A model generated the notes under the pieces. That model worked only from the letters and a program-made list of their open reading frames with translations. It was not told the DNA's origin and did not search any database. Both the position numbers and the translations under genes were made by a program. This document shows positions 18,742-28,246 of a stretch of 64,000 nucleotides of DNA, piece after piece. Location of the stretch: contig JAEPQO010000001.1 of the NCBI GenBank assembly GCA_017640505.1, positions 326,625-390,624 of the forward strand, given 5' to 3'. How positions within the stretch are numbered: the first letter of the stretch is position 1; each line of letters begins with the position of its first letter. The stretch comes from Rhodospirillales bacterium. GTDB lineage: Bacteria; Pseudomonadota; Alphaproteobacteria; Rhodospirillales; Casp-alpha2.

Positions 18742-19237
18742 GAGCTTTTTCTTCCTCTAGCTTGGCAAGCATCTCGTCCGTGATAATAAGCTTGGCTTTC
18801 GCGATGGCAGCATGTTCCAGTCTGACCTGTTCGCCATCCATATCGATCAAAATATCCGTTCCGTCCGTCCCATCGACGCGGCCCCGGAATTTCCGTCGGC
18901 CGTCGACTAGGGATTTCAATTCAATCTTTGCCTCGAAGCCCGTAAAGCGCTCGAAATCGCGTAGCCGCACCAAAGGCCGGTCGAGACCGGGCGAGCTGAC
19001 TTCGAGCGAATAAGTGCCCTCGATCGGATCCTCGACATCGAGCACCGCCGACACGGCACGCGAGATATCGGCACAATGATCGACGGTCATTTCGCTCCCG
19101 TCGGCGGGTTCAGCCATGATCTGCAAGGTCGCGTTGCGACCGCCACTGATGGAAACGCGCACGACATCAAAGCCCATCGCCTCGATGGTCGGCGTCAAAA
19201 TTTCTTCCACACGCTCGGCAAGCAAATCCGCGCTCAC
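18734..19237 (-). CDS. rimP: Ribosome maturation factor RimP
   Basis: A 167-residue protein for 30S maturation. It carries LTPTIEAMGFDVVRVSISGG, the DHCADISRAVSAVLDVEDPI helix, and YSLEVSSPGLDRPLVRLRDFERF. A longer frame from an ATG at 19285 exists, but that ATG follows directly on a terminator U-run with no ribosome binding site. The GTG at 19237 has AGAGG correctly placed and matches the usual RimP N-terminus, so it is preferred. It begins the rimP-nusA-ylxR-infB group. Confidence 0.9.
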   Translation of the reverse strand: MSADLLAERVEEILTPTIEAMGFDVVRVSISGGRNATLQIMAEPADGSEMTVDHCADISRAVSAVLDVEDPIEGTYSLEVSSPGLDRPLVRLRDFERFTGFEAKIELKSLVDGRRKFRGRVDGTDGTDILIDMDGEQVRLEHAAIAKAKLIITDEMLAKLEEEKAHE

Positions 19238-19286
19238 GTTGATCCTCTCGGTTGCCTCGTCGACGGGAAACCCGCCTGAAGGCATT

Positions 19287-19311
19287 AAAAAAGGCGGGCC
19301 GCTGGCCCACC
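19287..19311 (-). terminator. Rho-independent terminator between trmB and rimP
   Basis: On the minus strand GGTGGGCC, a three-base loop and GGCCCGCC (one G-U pair) are followed by six Ts. It lies 130-155 bases after trmB and 50 bases before the chosen rimP start. It probably ends the metK-trmB transcript and gives rimP-nusA-infB its own leader. The other ~130 bases toward trmB (19312-19441) show nothing recognisable. Confidence 0.8.
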
Positions 19312-19441
19312 CATCAATCTCTGATCATCGTCAGATTAACGAGCGCCCCCTTAAGGGCAGGGCTGATATATCCAGATTGAGGCCAAAAAGCAAGGGGATT
19401 GTCGGAAAATCAACCGATTACGCCGGGGTTTACAACGTCGA

Positions 19442-20161
19442 CTACAGCTCACGAGAACGCCGCCGGAACGACAGATACGCCGGTTTATCGCCCTTGCGAA
19501 CGGCCTTGGCTTCATAGCGCGTCGGCACCCAGCCGGCCGGCGGCACGCGCCAGTCGGCGGGCTTTCGCGCCGTCCATGACCAGTCCGGGTGCCGTTTCGC
19601 CTCCGCCAGCGCCCACGCCACATAGTCCATATGGTCGGACGCGAACATCAGAACGGCATCGTCACGGGCAACCCGTGCCAGCGCATCTAGCGTCTCGTAT
19701 TGAAAGATACGGCGCCGGTTATGACGCGCCTTGGGCCAGGGGTCCGGAAACAGAATGTAGATCACGGAGACCGAGGCTTCGGGCAGGCGGTCGATCAAAA
19801 GCCGGACATCGTCATCGAACAGCCTGACATTTCGAAGATCAAGCTGCTCCACGTCCGCCAGCAACGCGGCAACCCCGTTTATAAACGGCTCGCATCCAAT
19901 GTAATCGATGTCCGGATGGGCCGCCGCCTCACCACTCAGGTGCTCGCCGGCCCCGAAACCGATTTCCAGTCGCAGTTCACGCTGTGGTGGACCGAAACCC
20001 GGCGAAAACACTACAGGTGCATCCGCTTCGGGATCGGCGATCATCAACTGCGGTAAAAGATCGTCGACAAGGCGTTGTCGGCCGGGCCGGAGCTTATGCG
20101 TCCGGCGCCGGCCGTACCACATGGGTTTTCCCAAGGGATCCTTGGGCATATCCCGTGACAT
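19442..20161 (-). CDS. trmB: tRNA (guanine-N7-)-methyltransferase
   Basis: A 239-residue SAM-dependent methylase for G46 of tRNA. The SAM loop is LEIGFGAGEHLSGEA and the family motif is FPDPWPKARHNRRR. The GWVPTRYEAKAVRKG tail is the TrmB T-x-[YF]-E motif. A much longer frame running back through metK is ignored because the start MSRDMPKD has AGAGG eight bases upstream. It lies 29 bases after metK, which supplies its cofactor SAM. Confidence 0.94.
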   Translation of the reverse strand: MSRDMPKDPLGKPMWYGRRRTHKLRPGRQRLVDDLLPQLMIADPEADAPVVFSPGFGPPQRELRLEIGFGAGEHLSGEAAAHPDIDYIGCEPFINGVAALLADVEQLDLRNVRLFDDDVRLLIDRLPEASVSVIYILFPDPWPKARHNRRRIFQYETLDALARVARDDAVLMFASDHMDYVAWALAEAKRHPDWSWTARKPADWRVPPAGWVPTRYEAKAVRKGDKPAYLSFRRRSREL

Positions 20162-20190
20162 GTGCGTAGCCTCTGACGCGTTCGGCTTTC

Positions 20191-21357
20191 TTAGAAAGCC
20201 GCCTTGAGTGCCTCGGCGATGTCGGTGCGCTCCCATGAAAAGCCGCCGTCGGCGTCCGGTGCCCGGCCAAAGTGACCGTATGCTGCGGTTCGCGCATAGA
20301 TCGGCCGGCTCAGCTCCAGGTGCTCCCGGATACCGCGCGGCGACAAGTCCACGAGTTCGCGCAGTTTCAGCGCAATCGCGTCCTCGTCCACCTTGCCGGT
20401 GCCGTAGGTCTCGATATAGACCGAAAGCGGCTTGGATATGCCGATGGCGTAAGCGAGCTGGATCGTGCACTTGTCGGCAAGACCGGCAGCCACGACGTTC
20501 TTCGCGAGATATCGACCGGCATAGGCTGCCGAGCGGTCGACCTTGGTCGGGTCCTTGCCCGAGAACGCACCGCCGCCGTGCGGCGCGGCCCCGCCGTACG
20601 TATCGACGATGATTTTGCGGCCCGTCAGGCCCGCATCGCCGTCCGGGCCACCGATCACGAAGCGCCCGGTCGGGTTCACGTAAAACTCGTCCTCGGGGCA
20701 CATCCAGCCGTCGGGCAGCACATCCAGAACAATGGGGCGAACCAGTTCGCGCACATCATCCTGAGTCAGATCCTCGTCGTGCTGGGTCGAAACGACGACA
20801 GACGTCGCGCGGACCGGCTGGCCGTTTTCGTACTGCAACGTAACCTGACTCTTCGAGTCGGGACCGAAGCCGGAAAATTCGCCGGCGTGACGCTTGACGG
20901 CCATTTCCTTGAGGATCCGGTGCGAAAAGTCGATCGGCGCCGGCATCAAGTTGTCGGTCTCGTTGCAGGCATAACCGAACATGATGCCCTGGTCGCCGGC
21001 ACCTTCGTCCTTGTTACCGGCCGCATCGACGCCTTGCGCGATATCCACCGACTGCGGATGGACATGAACCTGAACTTCGGATTTTTCCCAGTGGAAGTTG
21101 TCCTGGTCGTAACCGATATCCTTGACCGCAAGGCGCGCCAGCTCCTCGAGCCTGGCGGGTGCTATCTGTTCGGCACAGCGGGTTTCCCCGGCGAGGACAA
21201 TCAGGTTCGTTGTCACCAGCGTTTCGACGGCAACACGGGCGTTTGCATCCAGTGCGAGGTGCGCATCAACGATCTCGTCGGAAATGCGGTCACAGATTTT
21301 GTCCGGATGCCCTTCGGAAACGGATTCACTAGTAAAGAGATAGTTGGATCTGCTCAA
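20191..21357 (-). CDS. metK: S-adenosylmethionine synthetase
   Basis: A 388-residue enzyme making SAM from methionine and ATP. It carries [35 protein letters not shown] and the P-loop-like [19 protein letters not shown]. The start is TTG at 21357, preceded by GGGAGGG six bases away. The protein then begins [15 protein letters not shown], as family members do. A TTG seven codons earlier has no ribosome binding site. The gene follows an XRE-type regulator by 229 bases, with a possible hairpin just 5' of the start (see the separate entry). Confidence 0.95.
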   Translation of the reverse strand: MSRSNYLFTSESVSEGHPDKICDRISDEIVDAHLALDANARVAVETLVTTNLIVLAGETRCAEQIAPARLEELARLAVKDIGYDQDNFHWEKSEVQVHVHPQSVDIAQGVDAAGNKDEGAGDQGIMFGYACNETDNLMPAPIDFSHRILKEMAVKRHAGEFSGFGPDSKSQVTLQYENGQPVRATSVVVSTQHDEDLTQDDVRELVRPIVLDVLPDGWMCPEDEFYVNPTGRFVIGGPDGDAGLTGRKIIVDTYGGAAPHGGGAFSGKDPTKVDRSAAYAGRYLAKNVVAAGLADKCTIQLAYAIGISKPLSVYIETYGTGKVDEDAIALKLRELVDLSPRGIREHLELSRPIYARTAAYGHFGRAPDADGGFSWERTDIAEALKAAF

Positions 21358-21359
21358 GT

Positions 21360-21402
21360 CGGTCCCTCCCGAGCTCAAAAGACATGTCTAAACCATGGAC
21401 CG
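21360..21402 (-). promoter_or_regulatory. Possible start-sequestering hairpin in the metK leader
   Basis: On the minus strand CGGTCC (21397-21402) can pair with GGACCG (21360-21365), which lies between the metK ribosome binding site and the TTG start. The 31-base loop holds AGACATGTCT, itself a perfect palindrome. Closing the stem would hinder initiation. No known SAM riboswitch class was recognised in it. The rest of the 229-base leader holds only the hairpin listed at 21541. Confidence 0.3.
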
Positions 21403-21540
21403 GGGGCTGCGGAACGGATCGCGCTTATAGCCCACTTAGCTCAGTAATTTTATGTGGCGGCAAGCGGTCCAAATCCATCCACAGCGCCACTTAGGACGCG
21501 CAGGTCTTTTGGCAACTTCGGGAGGTCACGTCAAGAGAAT

Positions 21541-21567
21541 CCGCATAAAACTGAAACGTTTATGCGG
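21541..21567 (-). terminator. Hairpin after the XRE regulator gene
   Basis: CCGCATAAA and TTTATGCGG form a perfect nine-pair stem around nine bases, starting 20 bases past the regulator's stop on the minus strand. It is followed by ATTCTCTT, a poor U-run. It may terminate weakly or insulate metK from the upstream cluster. Confidence 0.45.
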
Positions 21568-21586
21568 GGGCAACTGGGACCGGCAA

Positions 21587-22084
21587 TTACTCCTCGACCG
21601 GCAGGTTTGCCATCGAGAGCAAAAGATCGAATACCCTTTTTCTGATCTTGTCGTCCTGGATGCGGTAATAGGCACGCACCAGCTCCAGGGTTTCCTGGCG
21701 CGACAACGGGTCATCGTCCAGCTTCGCCTGATCGCGATCCGGCGATCCTGCCTGTGACACGGCGCGGGCACCACTGCCGAGCACGTCCGTCGGCATATCC
21801 TGAAAGAAGAAGGAAACCGGCACGTCGAGAATACTGCTGAACTGGTAGATTCGACTGCAGCCGATCCTGTTGGCCCCTCGCTCGTATTTCTGAATTTGCT
21901 GGAACGTCAAACCAACGGCCTCGCCAAGCTTTTCCTGCGACATGCCCAGCATAGTGCGGCGCAAGCGCACACGGCTGCCGACGTGGACATCAACCGGATG
22001 CGGCGTGCCCGGCGGAAAATCGCGCTGCCTGCGGCCGCGCCCGATGCCGGCGGGGATCATAGTGGCTTGCGGTGGTGTAACCAA
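21587..22084 (-). CDS. XRE-family helix-turn-helix regulator
   Basis: A Cro/C1-type regulator, 165 residues from the chosen start. The DNA-binding domain is near the N-terminus: VDVHVGSRVRLRRTMLGMSQ then EKLGEAVGLTFQQIQKYERGANRIG. It is followed by DVPVSFFFQDM and a C-terminal helix ETLELVRAYYRIQDDKIRKR. Homologues sit between lnt and metK across alphaproteobacteria. The start is uncertain. TTG at 22084 has GGGAG eight bases upstream, the frame is open to ATG 22141, and another ATG is at 22060. Its targets are unknown; metK is the obvious candidate by position. Confidence 0.85.
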   Translation of the reverse strand: MVTPPQATMIPAGIGRGRRQRDFPPGTPHPVDVHVGSRVRLRRTMLGMSQEKLGEAVGLTFQQIQKYERGANRIGCSRIYQFSSILDVPVSFFFQDMPTDVLGSGARAVSQAGSPDRDQAKLDDDPLSRQETLELVRAYYRIQDDKIRKRVFDLLLSMANLPVEE

Positions 22085-22163
22085 AGTGGTGCTCCCGAAA
22101 TACATTGCGACGAATACCAGGTCCGACCGGTCGTTACGCATAACGGGAGGCGAGAAATTCTTC

Positions 22164-23732
22164 TTAAGCGACCCCGGCTACTCGTAAACGGCGACCGAAT
22201 ACACCGACAAGTATACCGAGTAGCGCCAGGAGCAAACTTGTGGATTGTCCGTAGTCCGCAAAGACGGTTGCAGCTAACGGTAAAGGCAAAGGTGCGTCGA
22301 TAATCCCCTGTTCATCGAGGCCAATGCTGTTACGTACCCGGCCATACGGGTCGATAACGGCACTGATGCCCGTGTTTGCCACGCGCACGACCGGCAATCC
22401 TTCCTCTATGGCACGAAGCTTGGCCTGAACCAGATGCTGCCGCGGCCCCGTAGACGGACCGAACCAGCCGTCATTGGTCAAATTCAGGATCCAGGACGGC
22501 CTGTCGTTTGGGTCGACAACGTTCCCCGCGAAAATTACTTCGTAGCAGATGATCGCTCCGAACGACGGCAATCCCGCAAAATGCTGCGTCCTGGGCCCTG
22601 GCCCCGCGCTGAAATCTCCCCTTCCCTCGGTCAGTTTGTTCACCGGCAAGATACTGCGAAACGGCACGTATTCACCGAATGGAACGAGATGGTACTTGTC
22701 GAAAATGTCAGCAACCTTACCGTCCTGATCAATCACGAAGAGACTGTTGAAGGCACGGCCTTGCTGATCCCGGCGCGGGGCACCGAAAATCAGCGCGCCG
22801 CCGGGAGGAACCACGGCCGCCAGCGAAGATGGAATCGGAGAGTCCGGCTCGAGGACAAAAGGCACGTTGGTCTCAGCCCATATAACATGCGTCGGCGGCC
22901 CCAGAGGACCGGGCGTGCGTTTGCTCATCGCCATCTGCCGGATAACGTGCTGGCGGCGCAGATCGGACTGCCACTTCAGCTTCTGGGGAATCGCTGGCTG
23001 CACAAGCCGAAGCACGATGTCTTCGTGCGTCACGAGGCTAGCCACATCGACCCGCCACATGCCGCCGGCCCACAAAAGCGGCAGCATCACGCATATCGCC
23101 AGAACCTGGAGCGCGGGCTTTTTCAACGCGGCGCGGGGCCGCCCGATCAACAACGCTGGCGCCGCAAACACGGCCGCCGTGAGCAAACTGAGCCCGAGCG
23201 CGCCGATCCACGCCACAGACTGCATCATCTCAGGCAGGTTGCCCCAGACGGACGCGAGAGGATTCCACGGAAATCCGGTCAGCATCCAGCTGCGCAACCA
23301 CTCGCACAGGGTCCAGGTGCCGGCGAACGCGGCAATGTGGACCAGATGAAGTTTATCGTAGCGCCGTGCAATGGCGTGCAACACGCAGGCACCCAGTGCC
23401 GTGTAAAGCCCCATTCCGGCAGCCATACCGAGAACCGCGACCGGCATCAGCGCAGCGTAGCGTTCGGCATCAACGAGAAAAGCGTGGCCGATCCAGTAAA
23501 AACCGCCACCGAACCAGCCGAGGCCGAAGAACCAGCCTTCCAGTGCCGCACTGCGCAGCGATGGCGCCGACCAGTTCAGATATAAAAGGCCTGACAGCGA
23601 AATCCACAGGACCGGAAAGACATAAAAAGGCGGCAATGCCGCGACCGCCAGTGCGCCCAGCACAACCGCCAGCATCTTTCTGTACCAGTGATTCGTCGGA
23701 AAAACGCCTACGGCCCCTGCTTCCCGGTTCAT
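22164..23732 (-). CDS. lnt: Apolipoprotein N-acyltransferase
   Basis: A 522-residue inner-membrane enzyme that N-acylates the lipoprotein cysteine. The N-terminal ~225 residues hold the membrane segments. The periplasmic nitrilase-like domain has the Glu-Lys-Cys triad E287 (IWAETNVPF), K346 (FDKYHLVPFGEY) and C396 (IICYEVIFAG). A final membrane helix ends the protein (STSLLLALLGILVGVF). It overlaps corC by four bases (ATGA). Confidence 0.94.
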   Translation of the reverse strand: MNREAGAVGVFPTNHWYRKMLAVVLGALAVAALPPFYVFPVLWISLSGLLYLNWSAPSLRSAALEGWFFGLGWFGGGFYWIGHAFLVDAERYAALMPVAVLGMAAGMGLYTALGACVLHAIARRYDKLHLVHIAAFAGTWTLCEWLRSWMLTGFPWNPLASVWGNLPEMMQSVAWIGALGLSLLTAAVFAAPALLIGRPRAALKKPALQVLAICVMLPLLWAGGMWRVDVASLVTHEDIVLRLVQPAIPQKLKWQSDLRRQHVIRQMAMSKRTPGPLGPPTHVIWAETNVPFVLEPDSPIPSSLAAVVPPGGALIFGAPRRDQQGRAFNSLFVIDQDGKVADIFDKYHLVPFGEYVPFRSILPVNKLTEGRGDFSAGPGPRTQHFAGLPSFGAIICYEVIFAGNVVDPNDRPSWILNLTNDGWFGPSTGPRQHLVQAKLRAIEEGLPVVRVANTGISAVIDPYGRVRNSIGLDEQGIIDAPLPLPLAATVFADYGQSTSLLLALLGILVGVFGRRLRVAGVA

Positions 23733-24688
23733 GCAACACCGGCAGGATTTGCCGGCTCGCCTGCAGGTTTGCCCCGGCGGATACGCACACGATGAATACG
23801 TCTCGGATCGGCATCGAGAATCTCGAATTCCGTCCCGTCGGGAAGGCTGACGATCTCTCCGCGAATTGGGACCCGGCCGGCGATGGAGAACACAAGCCCG
23901 CCCAGGGTGTCTATGTCCTCGTGTTCTTCTTCACCGAAGTGGTATCCGAACCGTTCCTCGAACGTTTTCAACTCGATCCGGGCATCTGCAACCCAGGAAC
24001 CATCACGGCGATGTTCCATTTTCGGTTCATCGTCATTGTCATGTTCGTCGTCGATCTCGCCGACGATTTCCTCGACCAGGTCCTCAATCGTTACGAGCCC
24101 GTCCACGCCACCGAACTCGTCGACAACGAGCGCCATGTGCGAGCGTTTGACCCGCATTTCCAGCAGCAGTTCGAGAACACGCATCGACGGCGCGACAAAT
24201 AACAACCGGCGCTGGACTTTTTCGAGCTTGAAGGCCGCATCGTTGCCACGGAAGCCGAGCACGTCCTTGATATGCACCATACCCTGCGCATCATCGAGGG
24301 TTTCGGTATAGATCGGCAAACGTGAGTGGCCCTCACGTGTGGCGACGTCGATCACCTCCTGCAGGGACGCGTTGATCGGGATGGCGACGATGTCTGCGCG
24401 CGGCACCATGACGTCATAGATCGTCAGATTTCTGAGTTCGAGTATGTTCGCAACCAGCAGGCGCTCGTCCGGATCGAGTGGCAACTCCGACTCTTCGCGC
24501 TCATCGATCAGTTCGTCCAGGGTATCCCGTGCCGATCCGTTCGATCCGGACATCCGCTTGATATTGCGCACCCAGATACGGATACGATCGGAAAAATTCT
24601 GGCTCTTGGCTCCGTTTTCATTGCTGTCCCCGTTGGGACTCGGAGGTTCGTCAAATCCGTTGGAGTCTTTCATTTCCGTTTCCGTCAT
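23729..24688 (-). CDS. corC: CorC/HlyC-type CBS-pair protein
   Basis: A 319-residue soluble protein. After a charged start, two CBS domains run from about residue 85 to 215 (MVPRADIVAIPINASLQEVI and MALVVDEFGGVDGLVTIEDL), followed by the CorC/HlyC transporter-associated domain to the C-terminus. No DUF21 membrane domain is present, so it matches E. coli CorC/YbeX, linked to magnesium/cobalt efflux and to ribosome maturation. Its ATG directly follows the ybeY stop (TGAATG). Confidence 0.9.
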   Translation of the reverse strand: MTETEMKDSNGFDEPPSPNGDSNENGAKSQNFSDRIRIWVRNIKRMSGSNGSARDTLDELIDEREESELPLDPDERLLVANILELRNLTIYDVMVPRADIVAIPINASLQEVIDVATREGHSRLPIYTETLDDAQGMVHIKDVLGFRGNDAAFKLEKVQRRLLFVAPSMRVLELLLEMRVKRSHMALVVDEFGGVDGLVTIEDLVEEIVGEIDDEHDNDDEPKMEHRRDGSWVADARIELKTFEERFGYHFGEEEHEDIDTLGGLVFSIAGRVPIRGEIVSLPDGTEFEILDADPRRIHRVRIRRGKPAGEPANPAGVA

Positions 24689-25219
24689 TCACGCAACGCC
24701 CGGCCGCTTGTCGGCATAAGGATTTTCAATCCCGAACCCGGCAAGTATCTCGACCTCAAGTGCTTCCATTTCCTCGGCATCATGGTCGATTTCGTGATCG
24801 TATCCGGCCAGATGAAGCATACCATGTACCAGAAGATGACAAAAATGATCGGCAAATGACAATCCTTCGCCGTCCGATTCCCGCCGGACCGTCTCCAGCG
24901 CCAGCGAAATATCGCCGAGCGGCAGAGCAAGAGCCGACGGAAACGCGCCGTCCAGTGCCTCGGTAGCAGGAAATGACAACACGTTCGTCGGTGCGTCCTT
25001 GCCGCGGTATTCCGCATTCAGCGCCTGTTGGCGTGCGTCGTCCGTCAGCAGCACCGAAACTTCATAAGCCCGCGCCGGATAATCGAGGTACGTTATCGAT
25101 TGGACCAGTATGCGCGCGCACAAGCCCTCGACATCGTCGAGCATGCCGTTCCAGCCATCGGCGGCAATATCGACATCAACGGCCAGCAACACGCCGTCCA
25201 CAGGGCTGTCACTCTTCAT
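24689..25219 (-). CDS. ybeY: Endoribonuclease YbeY (rRNA maturation factor)
   Basis: A 176-residue metallo-RNase acting in 16S rRNA 3'-end processing and ribosome quality control. The zinc motif HGMLHLAGYDH is at about residues 128-138, preceded by NAEYRGKDAPTNVLSFP. The ATG at 25219 lies inside the end of phoH (11-base overlap). Longer upstream frames run in phoH and are not conserved. Confidence 0.93.
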   Translation of the reverse strand: MKSDSPVDGVLLAVDVDIAADGWNGMLDDVEGLCARILVQSITYLDYPARAYEVSVLLTDDARQQALNAEYRGKDAPTNVLSFPATEALDGAFPSALALPLGDISLALETVRRESDGEGLSFADHFCHLLVHGMLHLAGYDHEIDHDAEEMEALEVEILAGFGIENPYADKRPGVA

Positions 25220-26252
25220 CGTCGCCGGATGCGTTCTCATCATTCCTGTACTCGGCGCCGGCGCCGCGTTTGTTCTCGAGGTTCTTGTATGCATTCACAA
25301 TTCGGCCAACCAGCGGATGGCGGACAACGTCCGTTTCACGGAAGCGCAGAAACCGGATACCGTCGACCCCAGAAAGCGCCTCACGGGCGTCGCGCAGACC
25401 CGACCGCGTCCCGCGCGGCAAATCCACCTGGCTCAGGTCGCCTGTAATCACCATCCGTGAATTTTCACCCAGCCGCGTCAGAAACATCTTCATTTGCACC
25501 GCCGTGGTATTCTGCGCTTCGTCGAGGATAACAAACGCGTGGGCCAGTGTCCGGCCGCGCATAAACGCCAGCGGTGCGACTTCGATTTCCCCGCTCTCAA
25601 GCCGTTTCTGCACCTGTTGCCCCGGCATCATATCGTGCAGTGCGTCGTATAGCGGGCGCAGGTAAGGGTCCACTTTCTCGCGCATATCGCCCGGCAGAAA
25701 ACCCAATTGCTCGCCGGCCTCGACCGCCGGGCGCGACAAAATGATACGCTCGACATCCCCGCGGACAAGGCGCTCGACCGCCTTGGCGACCGCAAGGTAG
25801 GTTTTGCCGGTGCCCGCCGGGCCTTCGGCGAAAACAAGCTCCGACTCATCGATGGCGCGCAGATAATCGGCCTGGGTCGGCGTCCGCGCGGTAACGACAC
25901 GATTGCGGATACTGACCCCCGCGTCTGTGCTCGGCATCGACCGCTCCGGTTCGGCTGAAAAACGCAGCATAGCATCGACCTCGGGCTGGTCGACGTCCTG
26001 ACCTCGCTCAAGGCGCTCATACAGCGCGTCGAGCACGCTGATCGCGCGGGCGACCGCTTCAGCGTCGCCGGCAATGGTCACCTCGTTGCCGCGGGCGTGG
26101 ATAACCACGTCCAGCGCACTTTCGATTTGCGCCAGATGGCTGTGATGGGAACCAAACAGCGCAATCGCCAATGCGTTTTTCGGAAAAGATTTCTTACGCG
26201 TTACGGCGCCGGATTCCCCGGGCCGCGCCGCCGTCCGGCTGCCTCTGCTCAA
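25209..26252 (-). CDS. phoH: PhoH-like ATPase
   Basis: A 347-residue ATPase with a KH-like N-terminal region and a RecA-like core. The Walker A motif is GPAGTGKT at 144-151, the Walker B motif is VILDEAQN, and [11 protein letters not shown] is the sensor segment. The start is TTG (26252), overlapping the miaB stop as TTGA, with GGAGG seven bases upstream. The longer frame into miaB is not supported. It is placed between miaB and ybeY as in most alphaproteobacteria. An RNA-related role is inferred from that partnership. Confidence 0.92.
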   Translation of the reverse strand: MSRGSRTAARPGESGAVTRKKSFPKNALAIALFGSHHSHLAQIESALDVVIHARGNEVTIAGDAEAVARAISVLDALYERLERGQDVDQPEVDAMLRFSAEPERSMPSTDAGVSIRNRVVTARTPTQADYLRAIDESELVFAEGPAGTGKTYLAVAKAVERLVRGDVERIILSRPAVEAGEQLGFLPGDMREKVDPYLRPLYDALHDMMPGQQVQKRLESGEIEVAPLAFMRGRTLAHAFVILDEAQNTTAVQMKMFLTRLGENSRMVITGDLSQVDLPRGTRSGLRDAREALSGVDGIRFLRFRETDVVRHPLVGRIVNAYKNLENKRGAGAEYRNDENASGDDEE

Positions 26253-27607
26253 GCGACGGCCTCCTGCTTGCCGGGAACCACAGCGGAAAGGCTGTTCGGT
26301 TTTGCTCTGTCGATCATCACGGTAACGATGTCTCCCATCCGAGTGGCGGGCAACGTTGCATGTACCGCCTGCATATACGGGCTGCGTCCGACCAGTTGCC
26401 CTTCGCGCGAGCCCGGCCGGTCGAACAGCACCTGCATTTCGCGGCCGACACACGTTTCGTTAAACGCCATCTGCTGGCGATTAAGTTCTTCCTGCAATTC
26501 CTGAAGCCGCACCGACTTGACGTCCTCCGGCACCTGGTCGTCCATGTCGGCGGCCGGCGTTCCGGGGCGCGGACTGTATTTGAACGAGTAGGCCTGAACG
26601 AAGCCCACTTCACGCACGAGCGACATGGTTTCCTCGAAATCACGATCCGTCTCGCCCGGAAAACCGACAATGAAGTCAGACGACAGTGCTAGGTCCGGCT
26701 GTGCGTCGCGAAGTCGGGCGACGATGTCTTTGTAATCGCCCGCTGTGTGACGACGGTTCATAGCTTTCAGCACCTTGTCGGATCCGGATTGAACCGGCAG
26801 ATGGAGAAACGGCATCAGCGCCGGTACGTCGCGATGCGCGGCAATCAGGTCGTCATCGACCTCCGCCGGGTAAGATGTAGTGTATCTAATCCGGTCCAAA
26901 CCGTCGATTTCCGCAAGCTCCCGGATGAGGCGGCCCAGCGTCCATTCCGAGCCGTCCTCATGCGCGCCGTGATAGGCGTTCACATTCTGGCCCAGCAAGG
27001 TCACCTCCCTCGCCCCCTTGCCGGCCAGCAGCCGGGCTTCGCGCAACACAGGATCGACCGGACGGGAAAACTCGGCGCCGCGCGTGTACGGCACAACACA
27101 GAATGTGCAGAACTTATCGCAGCCTTCCTGCACGGTCAGAAACGCACTGGCCCCATCAAGTCTGCCGGCTTCCGGCAGCTGGTCGAACTTGTCGTCGGCC
27201 GGAAACTCGGTATCCACCACAGCCTGGCCACGGCTATCAAGTTCGCGCAACATCAGCGGCAGGCGGTGGTACGTCTGCGGTCCGAACACAAGGTCGACGA
27301 ACGGCGCACGCTTCAGAATTTCCTCGCCCTCGGCCTGCGCCACGCACCCGCCGACGGCGATCCGCATCGGTCGTGACGTCCCTGCCCGTGCCGCCTTTTC
27401 TTGGCGCAAACGGCCAAGCTCGGAATAGACCTTCTCGGCGGCCTTCTCGCGAATGTGGCAGGTATTGAGGATGACCAGATCGGCACCTTCCATGCCGTCG
27501 GCAGCGCCATAGCCCATCGGCGCCAGCACATCTTCCATGCGCGACGCGTCATAGACGTTCATTTGACACCCATACGATTTAATATGAACGGACTTTTTCA
27601 ATGCCAT
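26249..27607 (-). CDS. miaB: tRNA-2-methylthio-N6-dimethylallyladenosine synthase
   Basis: A 452-residue radical-SAM methylthiotransferase acting on A37 of tRNAs. The N-terminal UPF0004 domain holds [13 protein letters not shown] and [13 protein letters not shown]. The radical-SAM cysteines are [15 protein letters not shown], and a TRAM RNA-binding domain closes the protein ([10 protein letters not shown]). The start at [13 protein letters not shown] fits the family; the ribosome binding site is weak. It lies 123 bases downstream of fur. Confidence 0.95.
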   Translation of the reverse strand: MALKKSVHIKSYGCQMNVYDASRMEDVLAPMGYGAADGMEGADLVILNTCHIREKAAEKVYSELGRLRQEKAARAGTSRPMRIAVGGCVAQAEGEEILKRAPFVDLVFGPQTYHRLPLMLRELDSRGQAVVDTEFPADDKFDQLPEAGRLDGASAFLTVQEGCDKFCTFCVVPYTRGAEFSRPVDPVLREARLLAGKGAREVTLLGQNVNAYHGAHEDGSEWTLGRLIRELAEIDGLDRIRYTTSYPAEVDDDLIAAHRDVPALMPFLHLPVQSGSDKVLKAMNRRHTAGDYKDIVARLRDAQPDLALSSDFIVGFPGETDRDFEETMSLVREVGFVQAYSFKYSPRPGTPAADMDDQVPEDVKSVRLQELQEELNRQQMAFNETCVGREMQVLFDRPGSREGQLVGRSPYMQAVHATLPATRMGDIVTVMIDRAKPNSLSAVVPGKQEAVA

Positions 27608-27730
27608 TCTAGCTACCCGGACAGGCCTCCCGGCGTGCGCCCGGGCATGCCGAAGCTCCTTGGTTTCAGGGCGCGGAAAATGGTCTTCCGGATGGCGGCT
27701 GTCAAGCGACACGCTCCACGACCGGTGCTA

Positions 27731-28159
27731 TCATTTGGCTTTGTCCGTATCCTTCAACGGCACACCGTAAAGTTCCAGGCGGTGGCCAACCAGCTTGAGG
27801 CCGTGTTCACGCGCCACCCGCTCCTGCAGACGCTCGATCTCTTCGTTCTGGAACTCGATGACACGCCCCGATTTGACGTTGATCAAGTGATCGTGGTGTT
27901 CCTCCGAGACCTCTTCGTAACGCGCCCGGCCATCGCCGAAATCATGCCGCTCAACGATTCCTTCGTCCTCGAACAACCGCATCGTACGGTAAACGGTCGC
28001 GATAGATATCTTGGAATCTTGCTCAGATGCCCGGCGGTAGACTTCCTCCACATCCGGGTGGTCTTCGGCCTCCGAGAGCACGCGTGCGATCACGCGCCGC
28101 TGTTCGGTCATCTTCATGCCTTTGTCGACGCACAGTTTTTCCAGACGAGATTCGTCCAT
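27731..28159 (-). CDS. fur: Fur-family metal regulator (Fur/Mur)
   Basis: A 142-residue ferric/manganese uptake regulator. The winged helix holds GMKMTEQRRVIARVL (14-28) and the recognition helix ISIATVYRTMRLFEDEGIV (51-69). The metal site is EEHHDHLINVKSGRVIEF (87-104). There is one cysteine (C10), so the structural CxxC zinc sites of E. coli Fur are missing. In alphaproteobacteria this protein type often responds to manganese (Mur), so the metal is open. The start at MDESRLEKL has AAGGG six bases upstream. It is the second Fur-superfamily regulator of the window after Irr. Confidence 0.87.
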   Translation of the reverse strand: MDESRLEKLCVDKGMKMTEQRRVIARVLSEAEDHPDVEEVYRRASEQDSKISIATVYRTMRLFEDEGIVERHDFGDGRARYEEVSEEHHDHLINVKSGRVIEFQNEEIERLQERVAREHGLKLVGHRLELYGVPLKDTDKAK

Positions 28160-28246
28160 AGCCGTCCCTTGCCGTTCAATGTATTGATCGTAGCGTCCCC
28201 AACACACGATGTGAAGGGGCGTTCGCCTTCAATGCGACGGTTTTGA

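Noticed and set aside
20162-20701. Extension of trmB upstream through metK
   Set aside because: The frame is open, but metK occupies the region in another frame and trmB has a proper ribosome binding site at its internal ATG.
21430-21500. tRNA-like strings: TTAGCTCAGT followed by GGTCCAAATCC on the plus strand
   Set aside because: These resemble the D-arm and T-arm boxes, but they are only about 30 bases apart, no anticodon stem or acceptor stem can be formed, and no CCA-compatible end exists.
21358-21586. SAM riboswitch in front of metK
   Set aside because: The leader shows inverted repeats, but the conserved cores of the SAM-II and SAM/SAH classes could not be found. It is reported only as a structural candidate.
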